Source: Lethocerus indicus
Taxonomy: Eukaryota > Arthropoda > Insecta > Hemiptera > Belostomatidae
Direction: 5' to 3'
Length of the DNA: 64,000 bases
Assembly (NCBI GenBank): GCA_019843655.1
Contig: JACDQD010000011.1
Location: 9,218,604 to 9,282,603 of the forward strand
The position numbers and the translations under genes are program-made. Positions 48,738 through 62,949 of the stretch are shown one piece after another. The notes below the pieces were generated by a model. It made no database searches. It saw nothing but the letters and a program-made list of their open reading frames with translations, and was not told the DNA's origin. How positions within the stretch are numbered: position 1 is the stretch's first letter; every line of letters begins with the position of its first letter.

Positions 48738-49207
48738 CGGTGTGGTGGTGCCCCTGGGGGGGCTGTACAGGTCGCGGTCCTTGCCGCAGCTGTTCGGGGG
48801 CTGCTGCGATAGTGGGCTTGGAGGGAGCTGCGGTGGCGGGGCGGCGGCGGCGGCGGCGGCGGGAACGGGCTCCGCGGGCTGCGGGAGGGCTGCTGCGGGG
48901 CCGGCTGCGTGGCCGCGGGGGCCGCAGCGGCGGTCGCCGCGGGCCCCGTGCCTGCCCTGCGGCGGCGGGACCCGGCGGGGCGGCCAGGGCCCCGGCCCGC
49001 CACCCTCCTCCGCCGCCTCCGCCGCCGCCGAGCTCCGCCAGCTCATCACCCTCAAACAGCACTATTACCCCGAGGGCGGCTGGGGCTGGACCGTACTAAC
49101 CTGTTCGGTTCTCGTTCAGATCCTGGCCCACGGTCTCCACACCGGCTCCGGTGTACTTCCACAGGCAGTCATCAACAAGTTCCCGCCCAACGGCAGAGTA
49201 CATCCAG
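48738..49207 (+). CDS. Monocarboxylate-transporter-like (SLC16) gene, coding exon 2
   Basis: This 470-nt exon runs from acceptor TGTTTGTTGCAG (ending 48737) to donor CAG|GTATGT. Its first base completes a codon and its last base starts one (phase 2 in, phase 1 out). It encodes GVVVPLGGLYRSRSLPQ, then about 80 residues rich in Gly, Ala, Pro and Arg, then LITLKQHYYPEGGWGW and a first membrane segment (TVLTCSVLVQILAHGLHTG). EGGWGW fits the SLC16 signature [DE]G[GS][WF][GA]W at the start of TM1, and the Gly-rich TM1 end is typical. The family moves lactate, pyruvate or related solutes with H+, through 12 membrane helices. The other eleven helices must lie right of the window. GC content is far above its surroundings, so other frames are also open there; they are shadows. 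Substrate cannot be assigned. Confidence 0.88.
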
Positions 49208-52200
49208 GTATGTCTCTTTGCACGTTTTTTTTCAAACTATCGATACGGTCAACTCGTGCAGTCCATTTCCTCTTTTACCCGTCCATTATCCCCCCCCCCG
49301 CGCCATTTTAAACGCCACTGGCCTAGAGACTTTCTGTAGCCCGGATACAGATCCAAAGTACCATCACTGGATGGCGTCTTTATCGAGTGAAACAAGTGAA
49401 ACTAATCAAACAAACCGTAATTGTACCTATAACTGGCATATAGTGATTGTACAATAAATAGTTTTAAAAAAACTTTACGGTCCAGTATAAATTTGCATGT
49501 TGAATGAAATGAAATTTAAAAAATTTAACTTTAATATAAAGTTAAGCATTCCATACTCAAATTTACCATTAGTGGATCTGCATACACATGTACATAGTTT
49601 TCTTAGCATGGCATTCTTAATAATATTCGTTTAGTATTAATTACAGTATAGTCTTGTATTTTAACGAATATATTAATAGAAACGAGATATTATACCTTTA
49701 GCTGTTTTATAATAACATTAATGAGTCACTCTGATTTTGAATACATTAATTTTTGTCTACCGATGAGGAATCCTGTCTCGCCTCAGATCAAAGAAGAGGG
49801 AACAGGATATCATAAATGTCGTAACACTGGGCTGACCCGGGATAAATCTCTCTGGTTATAAACGCGAGGGGGGGAAGTGGATTTCCTGCCAAATGTGTGT
49901 AGTCGTGAAGGCTCGTTTTTGTTGCAGAGAGAAAAAAAAATTGCGCGCGATAAGTTGCACTATTTGTCATTTTCCCGGGCACAAGTCTTCCCCGCGGCCA
50001 GTAATGAGCCTTACAAATGTTGCCGCTATTTTAATCCCTGGAAATGGGTTTTTGGTATTTATCTCTTATTGCTCAGCGACAAGAAATAAGTTTGTGGCGT
50101 TTGCTCTCCTTGTTTAAGAATACTTCCCATTATTTTAAGTCCTTTAATGTACCTAATATTGTTATTTCTTGGGACCGAGTATTTCGAAACAATTCTTCAA
50201 GGTTCAAGCGGTGTACTGCGATTCATTTATATAAATTTTATTAACAACCGTAATTTGTTATTTCGTTTTTCAATATAGGCCCCATTGACTGAAATTCACT
50301 TGTGTTGTCTTTTATCTCTTGAATTCTCGAATTTATCGAATTGGTTAAAGCTTTAACGCATTTTATAATTTGCATGGAACTGCTGCGAACAACGTTCAAG
50401 AATTTCGGTACATTTGAAATGAACCGGAAAAAAACCGTTGTTGGAGGGTTTGCTCTCGAACTGCAGGAGCTCGCCGCGTTACGAAACGTCAAGGGGGTTT
50501 TGATCCAACCGGTTCCCAACTCGCCGATATTTAACTTTCCGCATAAAGTGAATGGCATTCCTTCCCAACTAAACGGGATCTTTGCCTCCGGTGAGGGAAG
50601 CCACGGCCCCTAGCCTTATAATTTATACCGAGCACTTACAGCGTTAATAATTAAGCGCCGGTTTACCAGAAATTCAGAATCGCCGCCGCTAAGCACTGCT
50701 AAATTTCCGGTATCTTAATTCGTACCAATTTAAAATATGCACACCATGCAATTTTCGACGTAATTTTATAGTACTATAGTCTCGGCCGTATAAAAAAATG
50801 TATCTAAGTTCAAATCCTATAACAAGCGATTGGAATACTGGCTAATAACCTTCAATTATATAGTTCAATGTAAAACCGTTTTATATAGAATTTAATTGTT
50901 TTGATATTTAGAATATTAGGCAATATGTGAGTAGAATGCCACGACCTCGCTCAGAATTTTTATTCCTTCGAATTTACAAAACCTTCGTTTACAAGGTTAA
51001 TCAATTTATCAATATAGCCAGGGGAACTCACGTGAAATAGTCAGTCTCTATTAATGTAATTGCCTACTTCAGTATTGTCTGAAATTCATCTTATAAGCTA
51101 ATTTTGACGGGGATCTCTCCAAAATAATCAGTTATTAAAATAATTAAATATACAATATCCGTGTAAGGAAAATAGATATTATTTTTTAAAGTCTAATGAT
51201 TTTTTTGCGATAGTGAAGTGTGAAGATGCTCCATATGCGCCCACTAAATGTAAAATCACACAATGGGGGGAACTTGAGGTGACGCCGTCGCTGTATCCAA
51301 GGGGGCCGTTCATCAATCACCTAATAAACTCCCGTTAACCCTCTCCCAATATTTTCTTTATCCGACCTCCTTAACCCCACCGGCGTGTCCCCGGCATGTC
51401 CCCCGGGCCCTCCCCCGTCCTCTCGGCCCCGAACTAGCTTCAACTATTAATCACCCGGGGACCGAACAATGCCGGACGTTTAAAAAAAGATCTCTCGCGA
51501 ACGGAGGCTTTTTGACGCGGGCACTGCCAAAAAGAACGGCCTGTTATGAAAGCCGTGTCACTGCCGGTAGAGAAAATGCGGGAATTGAGCTGCAGTTTAT
51601 CGCGCAGGGAAAATTAAGTCGCGGACCAACGGTTAGAACACATAGTTTTTAAATATAATCGATAAATATATATTAGTTTATAGTATGTGGCTTAGGAGGC
51701 CACATTGGTAAGTTCGAATGAGTAAATAACATATTATTAGACTTATTAGGCCGGACATATAAGTACTTAAACTTTGAGGCCCTTCCTATTTAGATTCAGA
51801 TAGGAAGGTAACGGATACATTATCAGAGGAATTAAAGTTGGGTTCTAGACAGGTTTGTCCTCCATTCATTTATAAACGACAGAGATTTAATTATGATTTA
51901 TTAACCTACTAAATGTTAGGAAGTGGATTGCAAAGAGGAAAAATTTCCATCTTTGGTGGGAGAATCGGTTAGTTTGAATCGTGGTTTTGAAATGTTTTGA
52001 ACTGAACATTAAAAAATGGCATTAGCCATTTTCGGCACCATGTTTTAGCGTTCAAAACCCCCAGTGTACCTTTTAAAATATAAATTATAAAAATGATTAG
52101 TTTATTGCATATGGAGTTTTTATCACACTGATTTAAGACTTAATTTCTTTCAAGTGGTTGGGATTCTACAGAACTTGCAGGCCCGGCAACTTTTTATTCA

Positions 52201-55200
52201 GACATTATGCACGCATAATTTAAATAAAATGCGAATTAACAGTTTTTCCAATATTTTTTCCGCACGGACGACTTGTCGACGCCCGCTCTACGAGTTCTGA
52301 TTTATTGCCAGACCAGCAGCCTTCCGACGCTTCATTATTAACCGTGTTTGATAAATATTTTTATTTACACTCGCTCTTCAAGAGCCGTTGTATTCCTCGT
52401 CCAAGGGAACTTCCGTAATCTGTTCGGTTGGATAAAATCCTTAAGTGTCACTGTGTTGAATGTTTTTCAAACGTTTAGCCCCAGATTTAGTAGCGGGCGG
52501 TATAAAACACGCAGAGTGAGTTTGCATAAGAAACCGGGCCGATACGCGGAGCGAACCTCCGACGGTGGCGGCGGCGGCGACGACGACGACTTTCTCTTGT
52601 CAGTTTTAGGAGTCGCATTTTTCCCGCAACTTTCCCGTCCGAGAGCCAATTAGCCTGTCGTCCACGCTGCCCGGTTAAGACGGAATCCGTTCTAGGTTTC
52701 GCCCGATCGGAATCCGCAAAGATATTTGCCCTTGACCCGTAATCGGTATTTGTTGGAACCCGTACTTCCTTATGCGCTTCAAATTAAGTATCGTATTAAG
52801 TAGCTTTAAACCGGTCGACTAGATATCGAGATTCGTAATCGTTGTTCTGGCGCTGTTTCGGAATTAGTAATCACCCTCAAAATCCACTGAAATAATTTGT
52901 TTCCACGAATATGAACGACACTTTATTCATCGACGTTTGTGGCATTCTCCCGTGTGTTTCAGAATATAACACGGACGTTACGTTACAGGACTACGTTAGA
53001 AACTTATGAAATATTGTGAGCATAATTGCTTTAATTCAGGATGTTCAAGTAATGAATTAAATTAGTATTTTAGCTGAAAAACCTATATTCCAGATTAATC
53101 AGCTAGCAAACTGTAATATTCGCTACTTTTCATGTTAATCTTCCGTTCTTCTGTTTCTCTGAGATTATATAAGCACTTTTTTCTGTGTTCAATTGTTTCC
53201 GTAACCGGTGTTACTGTTATAATACCTTTTGGATCGGAACAAGCGCGAAAACTGCTCGCTCCTCTCTGTAGGGGGGCTCTCACCACCCAATATTTCCCCG
53301 GGACCGACATCTATGCTCGGAGAAAATAGCGATTGCAGATTACATTATGCAGATTGCCCCGTGCTCTATTGGTCTATCAATTCTGCCTCCCTATAGGCCC
53401 GGTCTTTTATATGAAAATTCTGGAACCCAACGTTCTCATTGGCTCGGACCCACCAGCCTTGACCCTAGATCAGTCCGTGGCTCCACAATCTCAATTTTCG
53501 TTTATTTTTGCTGTTCAGATTGTCATGTTTATATTATATTTTATTAAATTATTGCGTTTCTTTTATCTCCTGATAAGCATTCTGGTTAAAGTCCAAGTTT
53601 TATGGCCAAACGACTTATTAAGAGTTGAAGCCGTTTGATCCACCACAATTCTGTCAGAATGCGTAGGTTCTGTACTTGTTCATAGACATTAGTGCATTAT
53701 ATTTTTGTCCAACGTCTTCCTTTTAATGAACACATGTCTATTGTCGTAACGCAAGAAACATACCGTCCTCCTATTTTACAAGATTCATATAGGAGAAATA
53801 AATTCCTGAAATTAATTGAGCCGTGGAAAACAGGACGGGGCCCCAAACCGACAAAGCTTTAACGGGAGACTTCCTTCCGGCATCCGACTTTGTCTTTATC
53901 CGGCACGAATTTCTGTTTATCTGTTTGCTTCTTCAGACCCCGTGACAAAGTTTGGTTTTCAGCCAATCACTGGAATAGAATCCACCCGACCTCTTAAGGA
54001 GTTCCAACCATAATTTAACATAGCCACAGTTTACAAAATTACGGGATTGTATCAATGAAATTATTTTATCTATTTTATTAATGAAAACTTTGGTAAACCT
54101 TTCAGGCGACCCGAGTAGTCCCATTTGTTTATTAAATTAGTAAACGCAACGTAATTATACAATGTGCCGTAAACAAGTATTTTAGTGACATTTTAGTCAT
54201 ACATTTTTCTGAATTACATAATTGTAGGAATTAAGCTGGATACTTCCTCGGAATCTGGAATGAACTTTTATTTTTCAGTAACATGCCCCACAGTTTAATT
54301 GGTAGTGAAATTTAATTCCTGCATACCGTATTTCTTTGCGCCTGTCTCCACTATTTCATTTTACAGCATTTCTCATTATTTCTGTTGTGCCCATTTTATG
54401 TGTAATCTTCCGCTGCATACAAAACAACAAGATGAAATATGAATGCACGTATGAATCACCCACTCCGACTCGTTTGTCACGGCTACCCTCCTCATACCAA
54501 AGGAATTTTATCCGCGGGACTATTCGTAATGCAAGTTATGAAATACCCGCACACGAGTTATATACTACAAAGGTATATTGAATAACGAGCGGGGTACTTC
54601 TAGGTGCTTTCCATTGATGATAATCGCTTAAAATTTATTTCTATTTCAAACTGTCCCACGGTTTTGGCTGTACGAGTTTTTAATCTAAGTTTAGGGGAGA
54701 GCAAAGGAGGTTTATTGCACAAATCATTCAATGTTCTAGCGATTTTAAATAGCGCTTCTTCTGGAACTGGTGATAGACCCATATCGCCCTTTATTGGAGG
54801 GTTTATTAATTGCAAGAAACCTTTACCGTATTTCTTTTATATGATACATATAGTACATATTACTGTTCGCTGACCTTTCTACGTTTATATACATATATCC
54901 GTTTGTATTGCAAAATAACAAACAACTTTTTTCGTCTAAAAAAGTGAGGTCTCATGGGTAATAATATTGCCTCTGAAAAGACCAATGCCACTGAGTCACT
55001 CCAATACTCCCACGGTCATATATACCGCTCAATATTACCGCCTGTCAGTTGTAAATGATTTTAGCATAATTCTATGACTATACCAGTCCAATAAAACTCA
55101 CGAATAAACTATTTGATTTTCGCAATTGACTTCATACTGGAAAATGGCGGTGGGTGGACGGTGAACGCTTCATGATTCCTTTGGGGAAGGTCGTCGCCTC

Positions 55201-58200
55201 AGATTGTTGCCCAGAGCCAAACTGAATTTTACCGGATGAACATTTAACGAAAACTGTCCCCTTTGAGCCCGAACATCGTCGGGGAATAAAATATTGAATA
55301 TCGAGCCGGGGCACTCGTGTGTTCTTCGCCGCGGCGGTAATCTAGATCAGGGGTCGGCAACCCTTGGCCGCATGCCATCAGGTGCAAGCCGGGGACAGCC
55401 GGGGCCCGCCACGGGTACAGCGTCCCGAGCGAAGGAATACAGGAATTTATTCCGACCCGCCAAAAAATTTTCCCCTGTTTTGAATAAATATATCGATCGT
55501 TGTAATTAGCCGGGAATTCGCACGGCCGGTTTTGACTGGACGCCCGATCCGCGTACCTAATAAATATTAGGACGCCCACCCCTCTCCCTCCACCATTCAT
55601 CAGCAGGATTGTACTTAAAAGGCAAGAGCTTCAGGATCCCGTCCGGGGGAAAAAAGTCGAACGCGGTGTCCATGTTTTAAATTAGATTGTTGTCGGGACC
55701 CGAAAGCCGGCATGATCAGGAGTAATCGGGTGATTTATCTACAGCCATCTCCCACGGCCCGGTAATTATACCCTTAATATATGTATTTACCTGGATTATT
55801 TATTATTAATCGTAGTCGGATCGGGATAATTTAGTTTATTTGTATTCCAGTGAAAGCATCACTGCGTGTGTGTTTTTTTTCATTGAGACGTTATTTAAAT
55901 CTTTCGGAGTTTTGATTTACTGCATAATAAAAAATAATTACCGGAACTAGAACTCGAAAGAATAAATTATATTTCTGCAATTTCGCTATTACTGAAAGAT
56001 TTTTTCTCTCCAAATGTGCTGATGTTTTTGTACTGTTTTGAGTTTGTTTGTTATCTCAAGAATTTTGTTTGTATGCGCGAATCACTCTGTTTGAATCACT
56101 ACTGAAAAAAAAACTTAATAACGGAAGTTTACGTAGTACAGCGCTGCTTGTAGCGGTTTGATCAGAGACAAATCCCGCGCCCCATGTCTCGGCCAGTGTA
56201 CTTGAAATTGAAATATGAAAATAACCGCGATGAAAATTTAAATAATCCAACATTTCCGCGAGGATCGGTAACTTCAATTCGAGACCATTCCGAGCCGGCT
56301 AATCCGATCTTCAGAATCGTGGTTTCGAAAAAAGGCCTCGGGTCTTGGGTTTAACGCGTGCGTTCGGTTTCAAATAAGGTTATAAATTTAGTATTTGTTT
56401 GATTAGGTTTGTGTTGGACTGAGGCCAGGTAATAGACGACGGTGTTGTTGATGTTTGGATAAATGACGATTTATATTCTGTTTATTTTGAAACTGACGTC
56501 TAGCTTGTGGTTAACGGATTTATTTATCGCTCATCAGTTGGTATTGTTTATGATATTCCATACAACAGTGTAACCATATTTTATGAGTGGTTTGGCACTT
56601 ATATCCTTGCCTTTTGGGTCAATATTTCTTTTGACAAACAAATTAGAAAAGTTAACATAAAAATAGTCCAGTTTATTTTTACTTTGTTTCGTATAAAATA
56701 TCGAATTTCCAAATTATAGTGAATTTATAGGTTAGCGATATAACCTTAATATATCGGTTTGTAAATAACCGATTTTACAAACATGTTTTAAGTTTGAACA
56801 CCCCAAAAAGCTACGCGAAAACCGGATCGGAAATCGTTACGCCCTGGAAATTTATTAAATTCAATATTTTAATGCCGTTCCACGGCCCGAACCGTTTCCT
56901 CAGCGCTAACAAGCTGAGATATAATAATTTAAGTTTATCTGATGAAGTCGGGAGTGTCGCTACAAAGTGGTTCTCTCCACCCAACCCGCCGCGGCGTATA
57001 TCGTTCGCCGTTTTTGGAATGCAATTTATTCTCTGTTTGCACCTGTTTTTTGCCGTAATAATAAACAGGTGGGTTTAGATCGGGCCGCGGGGGAAAAAGG
57101 AAATGAAATCGGACCCGGGGGCATTATCGAAAAGGGAATATTCCCCCCGGGGTGGGACTTGTTACACGGAGCTAATTGGAGGTGTCCCGACTGTCCGCGA
57201 CGACGGCCCTTATAAAGCGGTTATACGGACGGCTCACTTCTTCTTTCTCCACTTTATTCTTCTGTTGTATTCTTTTTCCGACGTTTTTTTATCCCCCCCC
57301 CCCCAAGTCGCTTTCGCGACCCGGCGATGGGACCGATAGCCGAGACGAAGTCCGGTAAACTTGAAAAAAGTACGAGGCCGCCGCTGTCTGTCCAAAGCAC
57401 GTCCGACTTCCGATCAGGCAGTGGCCGGTTTTGACTTTTCGCCATCTTCCAATGACTCACCTTACGAACTTCCCAATCAAGTTTTACGATTAATTCACTT
57501 TCCTTATGAAAATGGTAGTGAACGAAAAAGGAATAGTACTGTCTTCTTTTTTTAAATATTTCAAGCCAACATATTCAAACTAATTGTGATAAATATCATT
57601 AATCGATTTTAAAATGTTTATGGTGAACCAATTCTCGTTTGATAGCTTCTCTCAGGTTTTAGAATTAAATATGTAAAATGTGTGCGTCAATCACAAACAT
57701 TCTTGTAAGGGTTGCTGCACGGTATGATACTGTAAAAAAAGTAATCTAATAAAAGCTTTTTATTAAAATTTATGTAACGGTGAATTGAATAGTCGTGAAT
57801 TGTATTGATAAGAACAAAGTTGCGCTCCGTTAGGACAGTTTGAACCGATTGGAACGGAGGTCCATTGCCCTCGAGCTAGGCACGAATTCCATCCACCACT
57901 TGAGATTTGGCCATTTGCATACACAATATCCTCGGTCTTTCAGTCACGCATATTTCAAACTGTGTTGGTGCAAGAGGTCTACCACTCAAAAAATAAGTTA
58001 AATGTCCCAATCATGCAGCTTTCTGGAGGAATTCATATGTATTAGATCCACCTATAAGTATATCAAAAATGTTTTCTCTAATAATTAAAAAGAAATTGTT
58101 TGTTTCGATAGTTTATAATTAATAATTATCTTCAAATTATATCTGAGTGGTGATAGTGGTCATTAATGCAGTTTCTCAGTATTTACACAGGCAGAAACCA

Positions 58201-61200
58201 AACAGGGTTCGAAGATAATGAAAATGGTGCTCAAACTTAGTAGTAGGGGTCGAGCTCCATACACATGTAGATTTTAGGCCGACCGTAAAGTATCGACCGA
58301 TTAACAAATATCGACCGGTAACACATCCAAAGCACCGCGCTCGAAGTCGGGGGTCGCGCTCGGCCGTCGCAAATTGCCGGGGCTTTTAGCCGCATCTGCG
58401 TTTTGACCGGCGATTAACTTTTATCGTTCACGCGGCCCAACCGCGGAGGAGTTAACGCCCCGCAATTACCTTTAAATAAATCCGCGATAAATGGCACGAA
58501 AGGGGGGGGGGGAACCGGCTTCGAACAGTAAATAAGAACCCGGTCGCGAGGCTCTCTAATAACCCGCGGGATACAACCCATCTCCAGCGCTACTTTGCCA
58601 GCCTTTCCTTGCGGGTAGTAATTACGGCTTGAAGTTACGATGCACGTCTGAGGTTTCGTAAGGTTTTTCGACGAGAGATCGGCCGCATCCGATTTGAGTT
58701 TTCTTATCTGCCTATTTCGCATTGTATTCTATACACGCGGTATCGTGACAAAGTGAATACTCATAAAAATGTTGGAAAATTGTCAGTTGTGTAGATGAAC
58801 AATAGGTAGTTATTCTTAGATAATAAGAATATTTAACAATATATAATCGAAAAATCAACTCATTTAATTCATTACTTCATCAAACCAATCTATAAAAAGT
58901 ACTGTACACTTCTTGAGAATAAACCTCCAATTCACTGCCACCTAAATTCGAATTTAAGTGACGTTTCTTTTTATTAGTGATTACGTCCCAGTGGCTGAGA
59001 TTTTACTGACAGAAGCCTATCCTATCTCGGCTTTCGCACTTACTTTTTTTACGCCTTTTATAAAACTTAAAAATAAGTAAAAAATTATAGTGGCATCATA
59101 AAATCGCTTAAGATTATTATTTTTACGGATAAAAAAATATGCCTTAAAGGCATTACTTTTTTAAAATAAACGTAAAATCTGAAATCTCGGAACGTCAGGC
59201 ATTAGTGATATGACGCTGCGGCGGCCGGTCAGAAACCGAAATGATTTTAAAAATATTAAGTTTCGAGGTGCAGAGGACCAATATCGGTAACTTCGAGTTT
59301 CGCTCCTGCAAAGTTGTAAAGATGATTCGATTAGACTCGCCAGTAGGGGGAACTAGTTCGATACCGAGATAAGGAAGTTGGGCTGTAACATACGTTAGAA
59401 TCTGTTGCCGAGGCAATTACGGATGTCACTACTCTCTTAGTTGAATGTTTTAGAAGAGTGTATAATTAATTATATTTTCGACACTTTTATATTAATACAT
59501 ATCTATATCCGTTCTTAAAGATTTAAACATCAAAGAAAACGTTGACATCAGGGTCCTGTTTCATACAGATTTCGAACTGTTCTTATCACACTGCAACTCT
59601 GAACATAGGATACGGTCGAATTATCGGTGAATATGATCCAAATATCATTCTTTATATTTTTAAACCACCAATTAAACCACTTTTAGTACGTAGATGTTCG
59701 TATCTCGAAGAGAGGGCTCACAGCAACCAGTGTTCGTGAAATAAGCTAGATCGGGTCGACGCTTAGAGTTATTTTATAGCCCCATAACCGCTGCATTTAT
59801 TCGGGAATCATTTTATCTTGTATTATTAAATGCCAAAAGACATATTGGCTATCGATTGTATCGACGGTGTTCGACAAACTGCACTGGGCTTAGCCAGCAT
59901 TCGTTGGCGCGTATAATCGCTTTACCCCCTACATGTACTCGAACTACGATAAGAGCTGTTTCAGACGTTACAATCCATTATGGTCTCATAATTCACAAAG
60001 GAAGTTCAGATTTAATCTGCGGTGTTTTACTGCTGGAGTTCGAACCTGTTCGATGAAAATATTTCAGCGAACATCTAGAACCTTTTTCGCAGCAAATTCA
60101 CTAATAAAGCTGTAACAGTGTTGGCGCAATGCTTTGTGGAAAATTTTAGTGACAAAACTTTAATAATTCGACAAAAATAAAATCTATTAAATGTAGGTAA
60201 ACAGGCTGTTAATCCAGTCCTACTAACACAACTTGCTTAAGAAGGGGAAATGGTGTATTATTTAGTTTAATTATTTAGCGTCACTAATTTCTTATTTCTC
60301 TAATATCTGCAGGACATATTTTATTATTATCATGAATATTATATGATTACGAAGTGTGGAAACTGAACTAAAATAGCGAAATGGGTTTTAGTGTAGATTT
60401 ACATGAATTACTAAACGCAAATGGACGGTGTTAAATTCATCTTGTTGTCCTTCTACGTCTGTTTTTCGGATTTGCTCTAGTCCAACTATCTCGAATTGGA
60501 GCCTCGGTAGTTCTCGTTGAAATCGGATTAAGAGGGAATTAGAGGAATTCCGGCTGCGTTTAATCTGATATTCAAATCCCGGTTCTATTTCGTCTTTTCC
60601 GTGACTTCGCGATAAGCTGGAATTTTAAATGGAAGTTGTTAGATTCGATATTAAGTTTAGCTTTCTCTGAATATTTTACTGCCCAGTTATTTCTCTGGCC
60701 TCTACTCTTTGGTCTGTTTCTAGAGTGGCTACATAATCTTCAGTAGATTTCTTGTGTTCAAAGCACAGACTTTTCTGTGTGTAAAGGCAGAAAGTCTTTT
60801 TGACCAGGTTGCGGAGGTAGAGATTTCTTTTCCATTAGTTATTCTCTTGGTGATGTTATCGGTTTCAAATAAAATAAGGAACATTTTCATTTTCTTGAGA
60901 AAAACCTGAGGCTATGTTACTACATACCATCAAAGTACCTTAACGAAGAACGTTTATTTATATGGTATTATTCTTTCGATGAAACCCATTCTGCAGGCTT
61001 TCTTTATCTAAATTTCATTGTGTATTCCGGGTAAAAAATGATCTACTCTAAACCTATTACCGCTATATTAACGTTTCCCTTTAATAATAAATGGTGCAAA
61101 AATTTTGATATTTGAATGTAGTTGAGAATTACTTACGGGGTGATACATACACTAACCTAGAAGAATGTTATAAATAAAGCTTTTATTTTCGGTTATTTGG

Positions 61201-62949
61201 TTTGTTGCTTACTTCATCCACCAAAGTTAGTCCCTTTGTGAGTTAGTTCGTATTGCTCCGTGGTCTGTTCTTGTATACAGAAAGTGACTGATTTATCCCC
61301 AGATAGGATTGATTTGGATTGGCATATTGAGAGCGTTAAAAGCCGGGCAGCTGGGGGAAAGCTGCCTAGCTAGGAGTCGTCGTTTCGGTTTATACCGGAG
61401 GGGCGTCCGAGCCGCTCAACGGGTCGCATTAAGCGTGTTTAGACGTTTCCGCCATCGCATTCGACTTCAAAGGGGAAGCCGAGAGCGATTCGGCACGTCA
61501 AAGTCCCGGCCAGTGTGTACTAGAGGGGCCCGTAATTGATCCTTTTCGAGAACGTCAAAGCCGTGAGTGCGGGCATCGCACGAAACCGCCGGAGTCATTC
61601 GAGAATAACTCCCGGTCGGGATTCGAGATTATGAGGAGTCGGGCGTTAAAGTATTTTCGGGTTTATAGTCTCAGCCCTACCCCCGAGTAATATATCTCGT
61701 ATATTAGCGCGGAATGCGCTCTTCAAATTTATGAGTTTACTTACGCCTTCTCTTTTGAAGAGCCCTGAGGAATCTTCGCGAACATAAAACTTTTAGTTGA
61801 TCTATTTAAAGTCATTTATTTTTTTCACCATTGCCGATATTATATAGTGGTTCCGACTAAAAGGAAGATAAATAGTGAGAAAATTAAACTTTAAAATAGC
61901 CGTCTATAAGAGTCCCGGCCCTTTACAACCATAAGATTTAGTTTCACCACCAAAAGAACCAATGAAATAATTATACGTTTCTTACTGGTTTTCATTACTA
62001 TAAATATTCTTAAATATAAAATATGATGTTTTGCGGTCGCTTAGCTGTCACATATAACCCACAGTTATAACTTAGAAGAGTAAAAAAGTACACTCTTGTA
62101 AATGTGTATTATAGTTACTAACCTACCATTGATAAATATTATTTTTTTATTTTTTTGTAGTAAATCTAAACCTAGCGATTTTATATAGAGAAACAATCGG
62201 CAAATATAAAAGTTTAATGCTGATTCAGTTATGCAAGTTCTAGTCCAAACGATACCCTGGAATTGAGGTCTTGTACGTAATATTTTTATGACTTGCTTTT
62301 ATTGGAAGATTTCTGGTTTGTCGTCTATAATTTTCGGTCTTTTTATGTTTCTCGAATAAATATTTGTAGTCTATAATTTTCTGTTGTTTATGACATAAAT
62401 TTTACAACCTTTACGAATGCCCAAATGTATTAAAATGGTCCAGTCGGCGGTGTCCAGTCCTGGAAGATTTTTCTTATTTCAAAAATAGTACAACGGGCAA
62501 GTTTAAAAGAGCCAAGTTCGTCGCCATTTATCACAATAAAAGAAAGTTTCTTTTTTTTCCTCTTTATTCGGTTCTTCCTCGAAAAGTTAATTATCCTGAA
62601 GTTGCTCCCGTAACGAGATTAAGTCTTATTAGGCGTCCGCCCAGAAAGGGTTGACGTCTCGATTTTGTAACTTATATCCCGGTGTTATTCGCTATAATTA
62701 TTTCAAAGCAATAGTAATTAATTATTAACAGTATTAAATAGTGTTTGCCAGCTGCACGTTCCAGTGAACAAATGACGAAAGATAACCAATAAAAAAAAAA
62801 GTAAGGGCCCAACTGTTGGTGGACTACTTTATGGTTGTGTAGGTGGCCTTATAACTTGGTTGCTGAAACGATACTTTACATAATCATTCTCTGAATATTT
62901 TCATTCGGCCTATAAAGAATTAAAATAAATTTTCCTGGTTCTTTTGATC
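49208..62949 (+). other. Presumed intron 2 of the transporter gene, no exon recognised
   Basis: After the GTATGT donor I found no segment matching the next MCT helices. Short open frames (up to 105 codons, e.g. 50341-50613) lack known motifs. C or G homopolymers occur at about 57293-57304 and 58502-58511, and an 18-bp tandem duplication at 58291-58326. The remaining sequence is mixed AT-rich DNA with GC blocks near 51280-51560, 57090-57330 and 61300-61700. It may include intergenic DNA if the gene has a different structure. Confidence 0.4.
58291..58326. repeat. 18-bp imperfect tandem duplication
   Basis: TATCGACCGATTAACAAA is followed directly by TATCGACCGGTAACACAT. It is a small local duplication with no known role. 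Confidence 0.6.

Noticed and set aside
48678..49062. Minus-strand and alternate-frame open frames rich in Arg, Pro and Ala over the transporter exon
   Set aside because: They are shadows of a GC-rich exon. Only the frame containing EGGWGW and the membrane segment has family support.
41231..51808. Small perfect hairpins with 9-10 bp stems (41231-41258, 44576-44602, 51781-51808)
   Set aside because: Several stems of this size are expected by chance in 64 kb of AT-rich DNA.
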